Shown: positions 29,049 to 42,203, counted from the first letter of the stretch. The stretch: 64,000 nt of DNA from Phyllobacteriaceae bacterium (GCA_002708825.1 PAPF01000043.1:108809-172808); one strand, 5' to 3'. Notes: generated from the letters alone by a model not told the origin. Translations and numbers: made by a program.

Positions 29049-29710
29049 CCACCGAAACCGCGCGCCCGCTGGAAAGCCGCGAGATTGTCGTCGCCACGCA
29101 CAATGCCGGCAAGCTGGCCGAGATCCGCGATCTGATCGGTCCCTTCGGCTTCGCGGCGAAATCCGCCGGCGAACTGGGCCTGCCCGAACCGGAGGAAACC
29201 GGCACGACCTTCGAGGAGAATGCCGCCATCAAGGCGCTGGCCGCAGCACGCGCCACCGGCTTGCCGGCGCTGTCGGACGATTCCGGCCTTTGTGTCGATG
29301 CACTGGACGGACAGCCGGGCGTGCATACTGCGGACTGGGCGCAGAAGGCCGACGGCACGCGCGATTTCGCCATGGCCATGCGTAATGTCGAGGAACGCAT
29401 GCAGGCCGCCGGCGCAATCAGCGAGGACCGGCGTACCGGCCGTTTCGTCGCCGTGCTGTGCCTGGCCTGGCCGGACGGCCATGCCGAGTTTTTCCGCGGC
29501 GAGGTGGAGGGAACGCTGGTCTGGCCGCCGCGCGGGCAACAGGGTTTCGGCTACGATCCGGTCTTCCGGCCGCAAGGCCACGAGCGCACCTTCGGCGAGA
29601 TGCCGGCCACCGAGAAGCATGGCTGGGAGGCCGGCCGGGGCGATCTCGGCCTGTCGCACCGCGCCCGTGCCTTTGCCCTGTTCGCACGTGAGAAACTGGG
29701 CGCTCAATGA
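29045..29710 (+). CDS. rdgB: XTP/dITP diphosphatase (RdgB/HAM1 family)
   Basis: Removes non-canonical purine nucleotides (ITP, dITP, XTP) from the pool, 221 aa. Motifs: [16 protein letters not shown] (phosphate binding), [34 protein letters not shown] and [12 protein letters not shown], in the expected order. It overlaps both the VOC gene upstream and hemW downstream by four bases. Confidence 0.96.
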   Translation: MTTETARPLESREIVVATHNAGKLAEIRDLIGPFGFAAKSAGELGLPEPEETGTTFEENAAIKALAAARATGLPALSDDSGLCVDALDGQPGVHTADWAQKADGTRDFAMAMRNVEERMQAAGAISEDRRTGRFVAVLCLAWPDGHAEFFRGEVEGTLVWPPRGQQGFGYDPVFRPQGHERTFGEMPATEKHGWEAGRGDLGLSHRARAFALFAREKLGAQ

Positions 29711-30873
29711 GCCTGAACCGCGACGACGGAACGCCGGGATTCGGCGTTTATGTCCATTGGCCGTTCTGCGCGGCCAAATGCCCTTATTGCGACTTCAATT
29801 CCCATGTCCGCCACAAGCCGGTCGACCAGGACCGCTACGCGGCCGCCTTCCGCCGCGAACTGGCAACCATGCGCGAACGCACCGGGCCGAAGGAGGTGAC
29901 CTCCATCTTCATGGGCGGCGGCACGCCATCGCTGATGAAGCCGGCCACGGTCGCGGCGATCCTCGATGCCATCGCTGAACTCTGGACCGTGCCGGACGGC
30001 ATCGAGATCACCATGGAGGCCAATCCGCAAAGTGCCGATGCCGGGCGTTTTGCCGGCTACCGTTCGGCGGGGGTCAACCGGCTTTCGCTGGGAGTCCAGG
30101 CGCTCAACGACGCCGACCTCAAATTCCTTGGCCGCCTGCATGATGCGCGCGAGGCCTTGCAGGCCATCGAACTTGCGCGGCGGACCTTCCCGCGCCTCTC
30201 CTTCGACCTGATCTATGCCCGCCCCGGCCAGACGCCGGCTGCGTGGAAGGCCGAACTGGAAGCGGCCATCGCCCATGCCGCCGACCACCTCTCGCTCTAC
30301 CAGTTGACCATCGAGGAGGGCACGCCCTTCTTCGCGCTTCATGCCGCTGGAAAGATCAGCACCCCCGATGCGGACACCGGCGCAGCGCTCTACGAACTGA
30401 CGCAGGAGGTGACCGAAAAACACGGCCTGCCTGCCTACGAGATCTCCAATCACGCCGCACCGGGCGCCGAAAGCCGGCACAACCTGACCTATTGGCGCTA
30501 TGGCGAATATGCCGGCACCGGTCCCGGCGCCCACGGGCGTTTCATCGAGGACGGCCGGCGCGTCGTCACCATGGCCGGGCGAAGGCCGGAGGCCTGGCTG
30601 GAACAGGTGGAAGCCAAGGGCCACGGTATCGCCGATGGCGAGGTGCTGACGCGCGGCCAGGAAGCCGACGAAATGCTGCTCATGGGCCTGCGCCTGCGCG
30701 AAGGACTTGATCTTGCCCGCTACGAAATGCTTGCCGGACGCGGACTGGAGGCAGAGCGCATCGCGCTCCTGCAGGGCGAGGGCCTGGTGGAAACCCTCGG
30801 CAATTCACGCCTGCGCGTCACGCCGGCAGGCATGATCGTTCTCGACGCCGTGGTCGCCGACCTGGCGCGCTGA
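29707..30873 (+). CDS. hemW: Radical SAM heme chaperone HemW
   Basis: HemN-like heme-binding protein, 388 aa, formerly annotated as oxygen-independent coproporphyrinogen III oxidase. The radical-SAM cysteines are in [16 protein letters not shown] (CxxxCxxC), followed by the GGGTPSLM motif and the C-terminal HemN domain. It lacks the N-terminal extension and extra cysteine of true HemN, so HemW is preferred. Last gene of the rph operon; convergent with dxs, 17 bases away. Confidence 0.93.
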   Translation: MSLNRDDGTPGFGVYVHWPFCAAKCPYCDFNSHVRHKPVDQDRYAAAFRRELATMRERTGPKEVTSIFMGGGTPSLMKPATVAAILDAIAELWTVPDGIEITMEANPQSADAGRFAGYRSAGVNRLSLGVQALNDADLKFLGRLHDAREALQAIELARRTFPRLSFDLIYARPGQTPAAWKAELEAAIAHAADHLSLYQLTIEEGTPFFALHAAGKISTPDADTGAALYELTQEVTEKHGLPAYEISNHAAPGAESRHNLTYWRYGEYAGTGPGAHGRFIEDGRRVVTMAGRRPEAWLEQVEAKGHGIADGEVLTRGQEADEMLLMGLRLREGLDLARYEMLAGRGLEAERIALLQGEGLVETLGNSRLRVTPAGMIVLDAVVADLAR

Positions 30874-30890
30874 ACGCGCCTGCCGGAAAT

Positions 30891-32822
30891 TCACGCCCGC
30901 GACGGCGGCGTCGCGGCCATGGCTTCGTTCATCCCCAGCGCCGAAAGCGCCTGCGCCACGATGTGCGGCGCGTTGAGACCCGCCTCGTCATACATCTTCG
31001 ACGGGCTGTCATGCTGGATGAAGCTGTCCGGCAGCACCATGGACCGGATGCGCAGGCCGTGGTCGAGATGGCCGCCCTGAGCCAGGAAGTGCAGCACATG
31101 GCTGCCGAAACCGCCGACCGCGCCTTCCTCGACGGTGATCAGCACCTCGTGCTCGCGGGCCAGCCGCGCGATCAGGTCCTCGTCCAGCGGCTTGGCGAAG
31201 CGGGCGTCGGCCACGGTGGTCGAAAGGCCGCGCGTTTCCAGTTCTTCCGCCGCGCGGACGCACTCCGCCAGCCGCGTTCCGAACGACAGCAGCGCGATCT
31301 TCGTGCCTTCGCGCACGACGCGGCCCTTGCCGAGCGCCAGCACCTGGCCGCGCTCCGGCATGTCCACGCCCACGCCCTCGCCGCGCGGAAACCGGAAAGC
31401 GGAAGGCCGGTCGTCGATGGCGAGCGATGTCGCCACCATGTGCTTCAGCTCCGCCTCGTCTGCCGCCGCCATCACCACGAAGCCGGGCAGGTTCGCCAGG
31501 TAGGCGATGTCGAAGGAGCCGGCATGCGTCGGCCCGTCCGCGCCCACCAGCCCGGCCCGGTCGATGGCGAAACGCACCGGAAGCCCCTGGATCGCGACGT
31601 CGTGGACGACCTGGTCATAGCCGCGCTGCAGGAAGGTGGAATAGATGGCGCAGACCGGCTTCATGCCAGCGCCGGCGAGACCCGCGGCGAAGGTCACGGC
31701 ATGCTGCTCGGCAATGCCCACGTCGAAGGTGCGGGTGGGAAAGCGCTTGCCGAAGAGATCGAGGCCTGTGCCCGACGGCATGGCCGCGGTGATCGCCACG
31801 ATGCGGTCGTCCTCCTCGGCCTCGCGGATCAGGCTTTCGGCAAAGACCCTGGTATAGGACGGCGCGTTCGATTTCGCCTTCTTCTGTTCGCCCGTCACCA
31901 CGTCGAACTTGGCGACGCCGTGATATTTGTCGGCCGCCTGCTCGGCTGGCGCATAGCCCTTGCCCTTGCGGGTCAGCGCATGGATGAGCACCGGGCCGGT
32001 CGCGCGCGACTTCACCGTGCGCAGCACGGAGAGAAGCTGTTCCATGTCGTGCCCGTCAATGGGGCCGACATAGGAAAAGCCCAGTTCCTCGAACAGCGTG
32101 CCGCCGACGACCATGCCCTTGACGAGGTGCTTGGCCCGCTCCGCGCCTTCCCGGAAGGGCGGCGGCAGAAGCTCCAGGGCGCTCTTGGCGATGGTCTTGA
32201 AATCCTGCAGCGGCTTTTCCGTGTAGAGCCGCGAGAGGTAGCGCGACATGGCGCCCACCGGCGGGGCGATCGACATCTCGTTGTCGTTGAGGATGACGAA
32301 CAGGCGCTTGCCCAGGTGCCCGGCATTGTTGAGCGCCTCGTAGGCCATGCCGGCCGACATCGCGCCGTCGCCGATCACCGCGATGGCATCACCCGTGTCC
32401 ATGCCGAAGTCGCGCGCCGCGGCAAAGCCCAGCGCCGCCGAGATCGAGGTGGACGAATGGGCCGTGCCGAACGGGTCGTATTCGCTTTCCGTCCGCTTGG
32501 TGAAGCCGGATAGCCCGCCGCCCTGGCGCAGCGTGCGGATGCGGTCGCGCCGGCCGGTCAGGATCTTGTGCGGATAGGCCTGGTGGCCGACATCCCAGAC
32601 GATCTTGTCGCGCGGTGTGTTGAAAACCGAATGCAGCGCCACGGTCAGTTCGATGACGCCGAGCGAGGCGCCCAGGTGCCCGCCGGTCACCGAGACCGCG
32701 GAAATCGTTTCGGCGCGCAGTTCCTGGGCCAGGCGGGCAAGCTCGCCGTCCGTCAGGCGCTTGAGATCGGCCGGGCTCTTCACCTGGTCGAGAAGCGGCG
32801 TATGCGGCCGGTCCTGGGTCAC
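30891..32822 (-). CDS. dxs: 1-deoxy-D-xylulose-5-phosphate synthase
   Basis: Thiamine-diphosphate enzyme joining pyruvate and glyceraldehyde 3-phosphate, first step of the MEP isoprenoid pathway. It has 643 aa, as usual. Visible: [18 protein letters not shown], the ThDP motif [21 protein letters not shown], transketolase pyrimidine domain with [17 protein letters not shown] and [18 protein letters not shown] at 32822 with GGAGGGG eight bases upstream is taken as the start; 17 further in-frame codons lie upstream. Terpenoid or carotenoid genes are not adjacent. Confidence 0.96.
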   Translation of the reverse strand: MTQDRPHTPLLDQVKSPADLKRLTDGELARLAQELRAETISAVSVTGGHLGASLGVIELTVALHSVFNTPRDKIVWDVGHQAYPHKILTGRRDRIRTLRQGGGLSGFTKRTESEYDPFGTAHSSTSISAALGFAAARDFGMDTGDAIAVIGDGAMSAGMAYEALNNAGHLGKRLFVILNDNEMSIAPPVGAMSRYLSRLYTEKPLQDFKTIAKSALELLPPPFREGAERAKHLVKGMVVGGTLFEELGFSYVGPIDGHDMEQLLSVLRTVKSRATGPVLIHALTRKGKGYAPAEQAADKYHGVAKFDVVTGEQKKAKSNAPSYTRVFAESLIREAEEDDRIVAITAAMPSGTGLDLFGKRFPTRTFDVGIAEQHAVTFAAGLAGAGMKPVCAIYSTFLQRGYDQVVHDVAIQGLPVRFAIDRAGLVGADGPTHAGSFDIAYLANLPGFVVMAAADEAELKHMVATSLAIDDRPSAFRFPRGEGVGVDMPERGQVLALGKGRVVREGTKIALLSFGTRLAECVRAAEELETRGLSTTVADARFAKPLDEDLIARLAREHEVLITVEEGAVGGFGSHVLHFLAQGGHLDHGLRIRSMVLPDSFIQHDSPSKMYDEAGLNAPHIVAQALSALGMNEAMAATPPSRA

Positions 32823-32996
32823 GGGCTTTGCCCCTCCGGAAGGTTGTTGCCGCTGCGCTGCGCGGCAAAGCATTTTTCTGCCGTCTCAACTAGTTCAGCC
32901 GTTCCGTCTTTGCAACGGGCGGAAAGACACCAGCGGGCTGCACCTTTGGCGCAATTCGGGGCGTCAGCATGGCGCATGAGCCGGCTTCGCCCGCCG

Positions 32997-34370
32997 TCAG
33001 CGCGGTGTGGCGACCATCTGCAACCCGCCATCGGGCTGCGTCGTCAGCTTCTGCACCGGCCAGGGCTCCGGCGCGCCCGGCGCCATGGCGAAACGGAAAC
33101 GGCGCATCAGCACCCCCATGGCGATGACGGCTTCCTGCAGCGCGAAGGCGGCGCCGATGCAGATGCGCGGTCCCGCGCCGAAGGGCAGGTACTGGAAACG
33201 GTCGATGGCCTCGCGGTTTTCCGGCCAGAAGCGCTCGGGCATGAAGGCCTCGGGCTTCTCCCAGAGGAGGCGGTGGCGGTGCAGCGTCCAGGGCATGATG
33301 AGCACCTGCGTGCCGGCCCTGATCGTGTCGCCCTGCCACTCGAAATCCCGGATCGCCTCGCGGTTGATCGACGGGGCGGGCGGATAGAGCCTGAGCGCCT
33401 CCTCGAAAGCGGCACGGGTGAACGGCATTGCGGCGAGCCAGTCATAGGGATCGGACACGCTCGCGGTCACCCGGTCCACCTCCTCCTCGATGCGCGCCCG
33501 CTCTTCCGGTGCGTGCGCCAGAAGGTAGAAGGTCCAGCCGAGCGCCCGCGCCGTGGTCTCGTGGCCGGCGCCGATGAAGGTGATGATGTTGTCCTCCACC
33601 TCGTCGCGCGTCAGTCCCTCCGGTCCCTCTGCCTCCAGCAGCAGGGTGAGGAAATCTTCCGGCGCGTCGCCGCCGCGCTCCAGCTTGCCGCGCCGCAACG
33701 CCATCGTCTCGCGCACGATCTGGCGGAAGAAGGCGAGCGCCTTGCGTCCTCTCAGCCGCGTGATGCGCGGCAGCCAGTCGGGCGCGGCCAGCAGGTCGAG
33801 CGGGTCGACACGCCCCATGGTTTCCAGCAGGCGCTCGACGCGGTCGCCGAACTGTTCCGGCTCACCGGCGATCTCGTTGGAGAACAGCGTTTCGGCCAGG
33901 ATCTCGTAGGTCAGTTGCGTCATGTCGTGGGCCATGTCGAAAGGCCCGACCCGCGTCTCGTAGACCTTGGCGAAACGCTCCGCCCGTTCCAGCATGGGCC
34001 CGGCAAACCCGCGAATGTGGCGCGGTGTGAACACCGGCGCCATGGCCTTGCGGCCGCGCTTCCAGGTTTCGCCTTCCGCCGTCAGCAGGCCGTCGCGAAG
34101 GATCGGCCGCAGGATCTTCTGGCGCACCCGCGCCATGCGGAAATCGCGCGCGTTCTCCACCAGGACATGGCGTACCAGAACCGGATCGTTGACGATGAGA
34201 AGCGGCCCGCCAATGCCGCCGCGAATGTGGATGACGGGCTCGTTGTAGGAAGGCTCGCCCCACAGTTCCAGCGGATTGCGGTAGACGATGCGGACCATCT
34301 GGAGGAAGGAAGGGGGTGACGTCCGCGGCTTCGGCGCGGGCGGGAAAAAGGGCTGCGGGCGGCTGTCCAT
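32997..34370 (-). CDS. Cytochrome P450
   Basis: Heme-thiolate monooxygenase of unknown substrate, 457 aa. The I-helix oxygen motif FIGAGHETTARAL (about residue 250), ExxR in FEEALRLYPPAPS, PERFWPENR and the heme Cys loop FGAGPRICIGAAFALQE are all present, so it should bind heme. No membrane anchor; no ferredoxin or reductase gene adjacent, so redox partners are elsewhere. Start ATG 34370; a TTG nine codons upstream is less likely. It lies between dxs and gyrB. Confidence 0.92.
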   Translation of the reverse strand: MDSRPQPFFPPAPKPRTSPPSFLQMVRIVYRNPLELWGEPSYNEPVIHIRGGIGGPLLIVNDPVLVRHVLVENARDFRMARVRQKILRPILRDGLLTAEGETWKRGRKAMAPVFTPRHIRGFAGPMLERAERFAKVYETRVGPFDMAHDMTQLTYEILAETLFSNEIAGEPEQFGDRVERLLETMGRVDPLDLLAAPDWLPRITRLRGRKALAFFRQIVRETMALRRGKLERGGDAPEDFLTLLLEAEGPEGLTRDEVEDNIITFIGAGHETTARALGWTFYLLAHAPEERARIEEEVDRVTASVSDPYDWLAAMPFTRAAFEEALRLYPPAPSINREAIRDFEWQGDTIRAGTQVLIMPWTLHRHRLLWEKPEAFMPERFWPENREAIDRFQYLPFGAGPRICIGAAFALQEAVIAMGVLMRRFRFAMAPGAPEPWPVQKLTTQPDGGLQMVATPR

Positions 34371-34448
34371 GGGCGTGTCACTCCGGCTCGCCTTCAAGAT
34401 AGGTCGCTGCGCCCGGGTCCGCCAGTCGGCGGCGGCGAATGAGGGTGA

Positions 34449-37064
<2,616 letters not shown>

Positions 37065-37279
37065 CAGATTACAAGGGCCGCTTACTGACCTTGTCTTTCG
37101 GATGTCTTCCGACCGGGTCTTGTGGCTATGATTGGCGGGTTTTGCTACGGCTACAGCCAAGGCGCGTATTCCTGTGAAATGCAAGCTTGCGTCACAAAGG
37201 CGCGGAGGCAGGCATTGCCCTTCCGTGTGCTGGGAAATAACGTCCCGCTCTACTCGCATAGGAGGAGAGGGGGCGTATA

Positions 37280-37996
37280 ATGCACGTACCGCTAAAGTTA
37301 TCGCATATCTGGATCGGACCGAAGGCTCCGCCTTTGGAATGGATGAAGAGTTGGACCGACAAACATCCCGATTGGGAATATACACTCTACGGCAATGACC
37401 ACCTGAATACCCTTTCCTGGGAAACCGGGCCGCAGATCCGGGAATACATGAAGCGCGGCTGGTATGCCGGCGCCGCGGACCTGATGCGCTATGAGTTGCT
37501 GTATCGCCACGGCGGCTACATGGCCGGGGCGGACAGCATCTGTCTGCATCCTGTGGATGAACTTCTCGCCGATGGCGGCAGTCTCTACACGGTCTACGAG
37601 AACGAATTCCTGCGCGGTCAACTCGTCGCGCCCATTGTAGCGGCAGCACCGGGTCATCCCTTTCTGCGACTGATTATCGACACGTTGAAGACCGTCGACC
37701 CCCTGGAGCTGGACCAGCCTTGGCGCCAGACCGGCAATCTCTTCATCGCTGAAATGATTGAGCGCCATCAGCCGGAAATCGTGATCTGGCCTTCGCACAC
37801 GTTGATTCCTGAGCACTTCCTTGGGCGGAAATACGAAGGCGAGGGAAAGGTCTACGCCCGGCAGATGTTCGGCGAAACCAACAATTTGTACCGGTCGGTC
37901 GGCATCAAGGCCTGGTTCACCGGGAAACGTGCGAAATACTACGCATCAACCGCCCGTAAGAGATTGCGTAAGAAAGGCGGATCTGGAAAAGATTGA
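37280..37996 (+). CDS. Small GT32-like glycosyltransferase (sugar-binding DXD region)
   Basis: 238-aa protein resembling the Gly_transf_sug/GT32 group (capsule or LPS sugar transferases). It starts KLSHIWIGPKAPPLEWMKSW and has the conserved AADLMRYELLYRHGGYM core. The metal-binding DxD that follows in the family reads AGAD here, so the first Asp is replaced by Gly; activity is doubtful or altered. GGAGGAGAG lies upstream of the ATG at 37280. It stands alone, without other polysaccharide genes, and its codon use is a little less GC-rich than gyrB. Confidence 0.72.
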   Translation: MHVPLKLSHIWIGPKAPPLEWMKSWTDKHPDWEYTLYGNDHLNTLSWETGPQIREYMKRGWYAGAADLMRYELLYRHGGYMAGADSICLHPVDELLADGGSLYTVYENEFLRGQLVAPIVAAAPGHPFLRLIIDTLKTVDPLELDQPWRQTGNLFIAEMIERHQPEIVIWPSHTLIPEHFLGRKYEGEGKVYARQMFGETNNLYRSVGIKAWFTGKRAKYYASTARKRLRKKGGSGKD

Positions 37997-38075
37997 TACC
38001 GGTGCACGCCGGTCCACCGGAAGCTCGGCCGGGAAATCGCAAGTTCGCGATGAAAAAAGCAAGGTTCGTTGAACA

Positions 38076-38885
38076 GTGGCACATCCCCTTGACGCCGCGA
38101 TCGCGCTTGAGGAACTGGGACCGGGGCGCTTTGCCGGGAAAACGTCGCCGGTCTATGCCAACATGGCAGGCCCCTTCGGCGGCGTGACGGCGGCGACCTT
38201 TCTCAACGCGGTCATGCTGCACCCGGAGAATGCCGGCGATCCCGTCGCCCAGACGGTCAATTTCTGCGGCGCTATCGCCGATGGCGATTTCGAGATCGCC
38301 TGCCGGCTGGTGCGCGGCGGAAAATACACGCAGCACTGGCTTCTGGAACTGACGCAGCAGGGCGAGACGCGCGGTACGGCCACCATCGTCACCGGCGCGC
38401 GGGGCGAGGTCTTTTCCCATCACGACACCGCCATGCCCGATGCCCCGGCGCCGGAAACCGTGGATGTCATGCCCATGCCGGGCCCGCTCAAGTGGATCGA
38501 CGCCTACGAGTTCCGTTTCGTCGAGGGCCGCCCGGAAATCGCGGCGGAACCCTTCGAGCCCTTGCGCGACAGCCGCTCGCTGTTGTGGATCGCCGACCGG
38601 CCGCGCCGTCCGCTCGATCACCTGTCGCTGGCTGCCATTGCCGACAGTTTCCTGCTGCGCCTGTTGAAGGTGCGTGGCACCTGGGCGCCCATGGGCACCG
38701 TGTCGCTGACCACCTATTTTCACGCCACGGCGGACGAGATCGCCCGGCACGGCGACGGCCCGGTCCTCGGCCAGGCCATCTCCAAGCGCATGCATGCGCA
38801 ATTCTTCGACCAGCACATGGAACTCTGGGCCGCTGACGGAACGCTTCTCGCCACCGGCGCGCAGGTCGCCTGGTACAAGGCCTGA
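38076..38885 (+). CDS. Acyl-CoA thioesterase-like protein (double hotdog)
   Basis: 269-aa protein of the TesB-like thioesterase superfamily (4HBT_3): two hotdog halves, the first around MAGPFGGVTAATFLNAV and VNFCGAIADGDFEI, the second around IADSFLLRLL and VSLTTYFHATADEI. The start is GTG 38076 with only a weak AAGG upstream, so the N-terminus is uncertain. Substrate unknown; it is convergent with the protocatechuate operon and separated from it by a strong terminator, so a shared role is not implied. Confidence 0.72.
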   Translation: MAHPLDAAIALEELGPGRFAGKTSPVYANMAGPFGGVTAATFLNAVMLHPENAGDPVAQTVNFCGAIADGDFEIACRLVRGGKYTQHWLLELTQQGETRGTATIVTGARGEVFSHHDTAMPDAPAPETVDVMPMPGPLKWIDAYEFRFVEGRPEIAAEPFEPLRDSRSLLWIADRPRRPLDHLSLAAIADSFLLRLLKVRGTWAPMGTVSLTTYFHATADEIARHGDGPVLGQAISKRMHAQFFDQHMELWAADGTLLATGAQVAWYKA

Positions 38886-38910
38886 CACGCGGATTCCGGT
38901 AAAGTGAAAA

Positions 38911-38936
38911 GGCCGGAGGCGTTGCTGCCTCCGGCC
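38911..38936. terminator. Bidirectional rho-independent terminator
   Basis: A perfect ten-pair stem GGCCGGAGGC/GCCTCCGGCC with a six-base loop lies between the convergent thioesterase and ligB genes. On the minus strand it is followed by TTTTCACTTT, on the plus strand by CTTGTT, so it best serves the minus-strand lig operon. Confidence 0.85.
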
Positions 38937-38962
38937 CTTGTTCATCGCAAAGGCAATGTGCC

Positions 38963-39805
38963 TCAGGCGGCGCTCTCGAGAACCATCGTGCCTGCGCCCG
39001 TGTTCGAGATCGGGATATGGTAGTTCTCGGTGACCTTGGTCACCTTGTCGCCAAGCGCGCCGCGCATCATCATCCACATCAGGAATTCCGTGCCCTGCGC
39101 GCCGGCCTTCTCCACCAGTTCGTGGCGCGTGATCTTCGTCAGCGCGACCGGATCGTCGACGATCTTCTCCATGCACATCTCGTCGAAGTCGCGGTTGATG
39201 AAGCCCGCCCGCTCTCCGTCGAGCTGGTGCGAAAGCCCGCCGGTGCCCAGCACCACCACCTTGATGTCCTCCGGCCAGGCGCGGATGGCGTCGCCCATCG
39301 CGCGGCCGAAATCATAGGCACGCTTGAGCGTCGGGATCGGGTGCTGCACGGTGTTGGCGGAAACGGGGATCACGCGCGGCATGTCCGGCCCGCGATCGGG
39401 CCAGAAAAGCTGCATCGGCACGGTGAAGCCGTGGTCGACCGGCAGTTCCTGGCAGGAGGTTACGTCGAACTCGTGTTCCACCATGTGCTCGATGATGTGC
39501 CAGGACAGTTCCGGATAGCCCGGATAGGGAGCCATGACGGGAAGCCCCCAGCCTTCGTCGGCATTCTGGTATTCATGCGCCGCGCCGATGGCGAAGGTCG
39601 GCATCTGGTCCAGGAAGAAGGCGAGGCCGTGGTCGTTGTAGATGACCACCGCCACGTCCGGCTTGTGGTCGGCCAGCCATTGATGGACCGCCGGATAGCC
39701 GTCGAAGAACGGCTTCCAGTAGGGATCGTCATAGAGCTTCTTCGCGATCGCGTTGCCGACCGCGGGAATGTGGGATGTGGTCAGTCCGCCGATGATCGTG
39801 GCCAT
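38963..39805 (-). CDS. Protocatechuate 4,5-dioxygenase-type beta subunit (PmdB-like)
   Basis: Catalytic subunit of a class III extradiol dioxygenase that opens protocatechuate between C4 and C5. It has 280 aa. Iron ligands expected from LigB are present: His12 (TSHIPA), His59 (YNDHGLAFF) and the Glu in GTEFLMW, plus the catalytic-type GTGGLSHQL. The sequence style (YNDHGLAFFLDQMPTFAIG, NADEGWGLPV) is that of the Comamonas PmdB group rather than Sphingobium LigB. The ATG at 39805 has GGAGGAAG upstream and sits two bases after the alpha-subunit stop. Last gene of the minus operon. A second, different LigB lies at 46.5 kb. Confidence 0.88.
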   Translation of the reverse strand: MATIIGGLTTSHIPAVGNAIAKKLYDDPYWKPFFDGYPAVHQWLADHKPDVAVVIYNDHGLAFFLDQMPTFAIGAAHEYQNADEGWGLPVMAPYPGYPELSWHIIEHMVEHEFDVTSCQELPVDHGFTVPMQLFWPDRGPDMPRVIPVSANTVQHPIPTLKRAYDFGRAMGDAIRAWPEDIKVVVLGTGGLSHQLDGERAGFINRDFDEMCMEKIVDDPVALTKITRHELVEKAGAQGTEFLMWMMMRGALGDKVTKVTENYHIPISNTGAGTMVLESAA

Positions 39806-39807
39806 GG

Positions 39808-40170
39808 TCACTTCCTCCCCGCCGCCAGCAGTTTTTCCTTGAAGGCTTCCGTCGTCATGCCCGTCTGCTGCGCGCCGACATCCTGCACCGAAAGCCCGAA
39901 TATGCCGGCGAGCTTCGCGAGATAGTAGATGTTGCCGCCCGCCTCGATCATCTTGAGGACATTGAGCGAGCGCACCGCGTCCTTCTGGGCGTCGGTCAGC
40001 TTGTACTTCGTCATGTAGGCCTCCGGGTCCGCCTTGAAGGCCGCCCGGTTGTCCGCATCATTGAACGAGTAGCACATCTTGTTGAGCTGGTAGCCCTTCA
40101 TGGCCTGGCGGCCGTCAAAGAGCGTCGTCCCCGGGATGGAGACGTGATGGTCGAATGGAGCCTGTTCCAT
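39808..40170 (-). CDS. Protocatechuate 4,5-dioxygenase-type alpha subunit (PmdA/LigA-like)
   Basis: Small helical subunit that completes the active site of the class III dioxygenase, 120 aa. LigA-fold marks: KGYQLNKMCYSFNDADNRAAF, DPEAYMTKYKLTDAQKDAV and EAGGNIYYLAKLAGIFG. AAGGAAGGG precedes the ATG at 40170. It is directly coupled to the beta-subunit gene downstream, so the two form one enzyme. Confidence 0.88.
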   Translation of the reverse strand: MEQAPFDHHVSIPGTTLFDGRQAMKGYQLNKMCYSFNDADNRAAFKADPEAYMTKYKLTDAQKDAVRSLNVLKMIEAGGNIYYLAKLAGIFGLSVQDVGAQQTGMTTEAFKEKLLAAGRK

Positions 40171-40225
40171 GGGCCCTTCCTTTCTCGTCGTTTCTCCTGT
40201 CCCTCCGGGCAAGTTGGCCCTTCTT

Positions 40226-41116
40226 TTATCGACCCCAGTAAAGGCGCATCGGGTTGTCCACCAGAAGCGCTTTCCGGAGTTCTTCGTTGACGGCGATCTT
40301 CGGGATGAAGTCGGTCAGCTTGCCGTCGTCGGGCATGTGCGACTTCATGTTCGGGTGCGGCCAGTCGGTGCCCCACAGCACGCGGTCCGGGAATGTCTCC
40401 ACGATCCGTTTCGCAAACGGAACCACGTCGTCATAACCGTCCGGCCCGGTGACGGACAGGCGCTCCGGACAGGAGACCTTCGACCAGATGTTTTCGTTGC
40501 CGGCCATCAGGTCGACGAAGCGCTGGAAACCGGGGCTCTCCACACCCGCCGCGATGTTCGGCCGGCCCATGTGATCGACCACGATGGTGGTCGGCAATTG
40601 CTTGAGGAAGGGCGTCAGGTCTTCCAGATCCTGCGCCTCGAAATAGACCACGATATGCCAGCCGAGCGTGGCGATCTTTTCGGCAATGCCCAGGAAGACC
40701 TCCCTGGGCGTGGCATCCACCAGCCGCTTGACGAAGTTGAAGCGCACGCCGCGCACGCCGGCCTCGTCCATCGCCTTCAATTCGTCCATGGTGATGTCCG
40801 GGCCGACCGAGGCCACGCCGCGCGCCTTGTCGCCGGCCGCGCGGCAGGCATCCACCAGCGCGCGGTTGTCCTTGCCGTGGCAGGTCGCCTGCACGATCAC
40901 GTTGCGCGAGAAACCGAGGAAATCGCGCAGTTCGAACAGCTTCTCCTTCGGCGCGTCGCAGGGCGTGTACTTGCGCTCCGGCGCGTAAGGGAAGACGTCA
41001 CCGGGCCCGAAGACGTGGCAATGGGCATCAACCGCGCCAGGCGGCGGCGTGAAGGCCGGCTTCGACGGGTTCGGGTGGAAGGGCAGCCAGTCCGCGTCCA
41101 TGGTGAATTGGGTCAT
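40226..41116 (-). CDS. ligI: 2-pyrone-4,6-dicarboxylate hydrolase
   Basis: Amidohydrolase-superfamily lactonase opening 2-pyrone-4,6-dicarboxylate to 4-oxalomesaconate, 296 aa. N-terminal AVDAHCHVFGPG provides the His-x-His motif, and WGTDWPHPNMK near residue 245 the catalytic Asp; LigI needs no metal despite the fold. The ATG at 41116 has GAAGGAAAG upstream. It is the step after LigC, whose gene is in the opposite operon, so both operons are needed for the pathway. Confidence 0.9.
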   Translation of the reverse strand: MTQFTMDADWLPFHPNPSKPAFTPPPGAVDAHCHVFGPGDVFPYAPERKYTPCDAPKEKLFELRDFLGFSRNVIVQATCHGKDNRALVDACRAAGDKARGVASVGPDITMDELKAMDEAGVRGVRFNFVKRLVDATPREVFLGIAEKIATLGWHIVVYFEAQDLEDLTPFLKQLPTTIVVDHMGRPNIAAGVESPGFQRFVDLMAGNENIWSKVSCPERLSVTGPDGYDDVVPFAKRIVETFPDRVLWGTDWPHPNMKSHMPDDGKLTDFIPKIAVNEELRKALLVDNPMRLYWGR

Positions 41117-41132
41117 CGTCTTTCCTTCGTCG

Positions 41133-42203
41133 TCAGGCGCCGAACACAACGCCGTCGAAAAGCTTGCGCGCGGTGCGCAGGATACCCGCGCTCTCCATCG
41201 TCCCGTCCTCGTTCATCTTGGCGATGACGGTCATCTCGCCGGTCGGATGCTCGATGGCGAGCGACTTGCGCCCGCCCTCCGGGATGGATGCCATGGCCGC
41301 GGCCGGCGAACCGGGAAGCAGGCAGGCGGTGGCCACCGACACCGCGCCCAGCACACCGATGGAGGCATGGCAGCGATGCGGGATGAAGGTGCGCGTAGAA
41401 ATCGCGCCGCCGTTCAGCGCCGGGCTGACCATGGTCATCTTCGGCACGGACTTCTTTTCCACGTCTCCGAGGTTCATCATCGGGCCGCAAGTAAGGCGGA
41501 TCGCTTCCAGCCTGGCACGCAGCTCTGCATTGGCTTCCAGTTCCTCGCGCGTCTCGGTGCCGGTGATCCCCATGTCCGCAGCCCGCAGCACGACGCAGGG
41601 CATGCCGTTGTCGATCATGGTCACCTCCACGCCGTCCACCACGTCCACTGCGTTGCCGGTCGGCAGCAGCGCGCCGCAGGAGGACCCGGCCGTGTCGCGG
41701 AAGGTCAGCGGAATGGCCGCCGCCGTGCCCGGCACGCCGTCGATGCGCGCCTCTCCGCGATAGGTCACGCGCCCGCCCGGCGTCTGCACCCGGGCGACTG
41801 CGATCTGGCCGGTGTTCTCCATGTAGATGGAGACCTCGGTCTCGCCGTCCCGCGCCGCCACGAGGCCGCGTTCGATGGCGAAGGGCCCGATGCCGGCGAG
41901 GATGTTGCCGCAGTTCTGCGCGTCCGTGACGATCGCCTGGTCGACGAAGACCTGCAGGAAGAGATAATCGACATCCACGCCTTCGCGCCCGGATTTCTGC
42001 ACCACCGCGACCTTTGATGTCAGCGGGTCGGCCCCGCCCATGCCGTCGATCTGCCGGCTGTCGGGCGAGCCCATCATGGAAAGCAGGAAGGCATCGCGGG
42101 CGGCCGTGTCGGCTGGCAGGGCACTGGCCAGGAAATAGCCGCCCTTGGACGTGCCGCCGCGCATCCACATGCAGCGTATGCCTTCGCCGGCAGCCTCAGA
42201 CAT
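41133..42203 (-). CDS. 4-oxalomesaconate tautomerase (PrpF family, LigU/GalD type)
   Basis: PrpF-fold isomerase, 356 aa, predicted to interconvert oxalomesaconate tautomers/isomers before hydration. Family marks: [21 protein letters not shown] at the N-terminus, [15 protein letters not shown] (about residue 98), [11 protein letters not shown] and the C-terminal [18 protein letters not shown]. The start overlaps the aldolase stop by eight bases. GalD in Pseudomonas and LigU in Sphingobium differ in the exact isomerisation; which applies here is undecided. Confidence 0.88.
   Translation of the reverse strand: MSEAAGEGIRCMWMRGGTSKGGYFLASALPADTAARDAFLLSMMGSPDSRQIDGMGGADPLTSKVAVVQKSGREGVDVDYLFLQVFVDQAIVTDAQNCGNILAGIGPFAIERGLVAARDGETEVSIYMENTGQIAVARVQTPGGRVTYRGEARIDGVPGTAAAIPLTFRDTAGSSCGALLPTGNAVDVVDGVEVTMIDNGMPCVVLRAADMGITGTETREELEANAELRARLEAIRLTCGPMMNLGDVEKKSVPKMTMVSPALNGGAISTRTFIPHRCHASIGVLGAVSVATACLLPGSPAAAMASIPEGGRKSLAIEHPTGEMTVIAKMNEDGTMESAGILRTARKLFDGVVFGA

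Noticed and set aside
30963..32513. Long plus-strand open frame (about 516 codons) opposite dxs
   Set aside because: It is a shadow of dxs caused by high GC; the protein has no recognisable domain, while dxs on the other strand is full length with all motifs.
38076..38885. Thioesterase as part of the protocatechuate pathway
   Set aside because: It is convergent with the lig operon and separated by a strong terminator; no CoA-thioester step exists in the 4,5-cleavage pathway.
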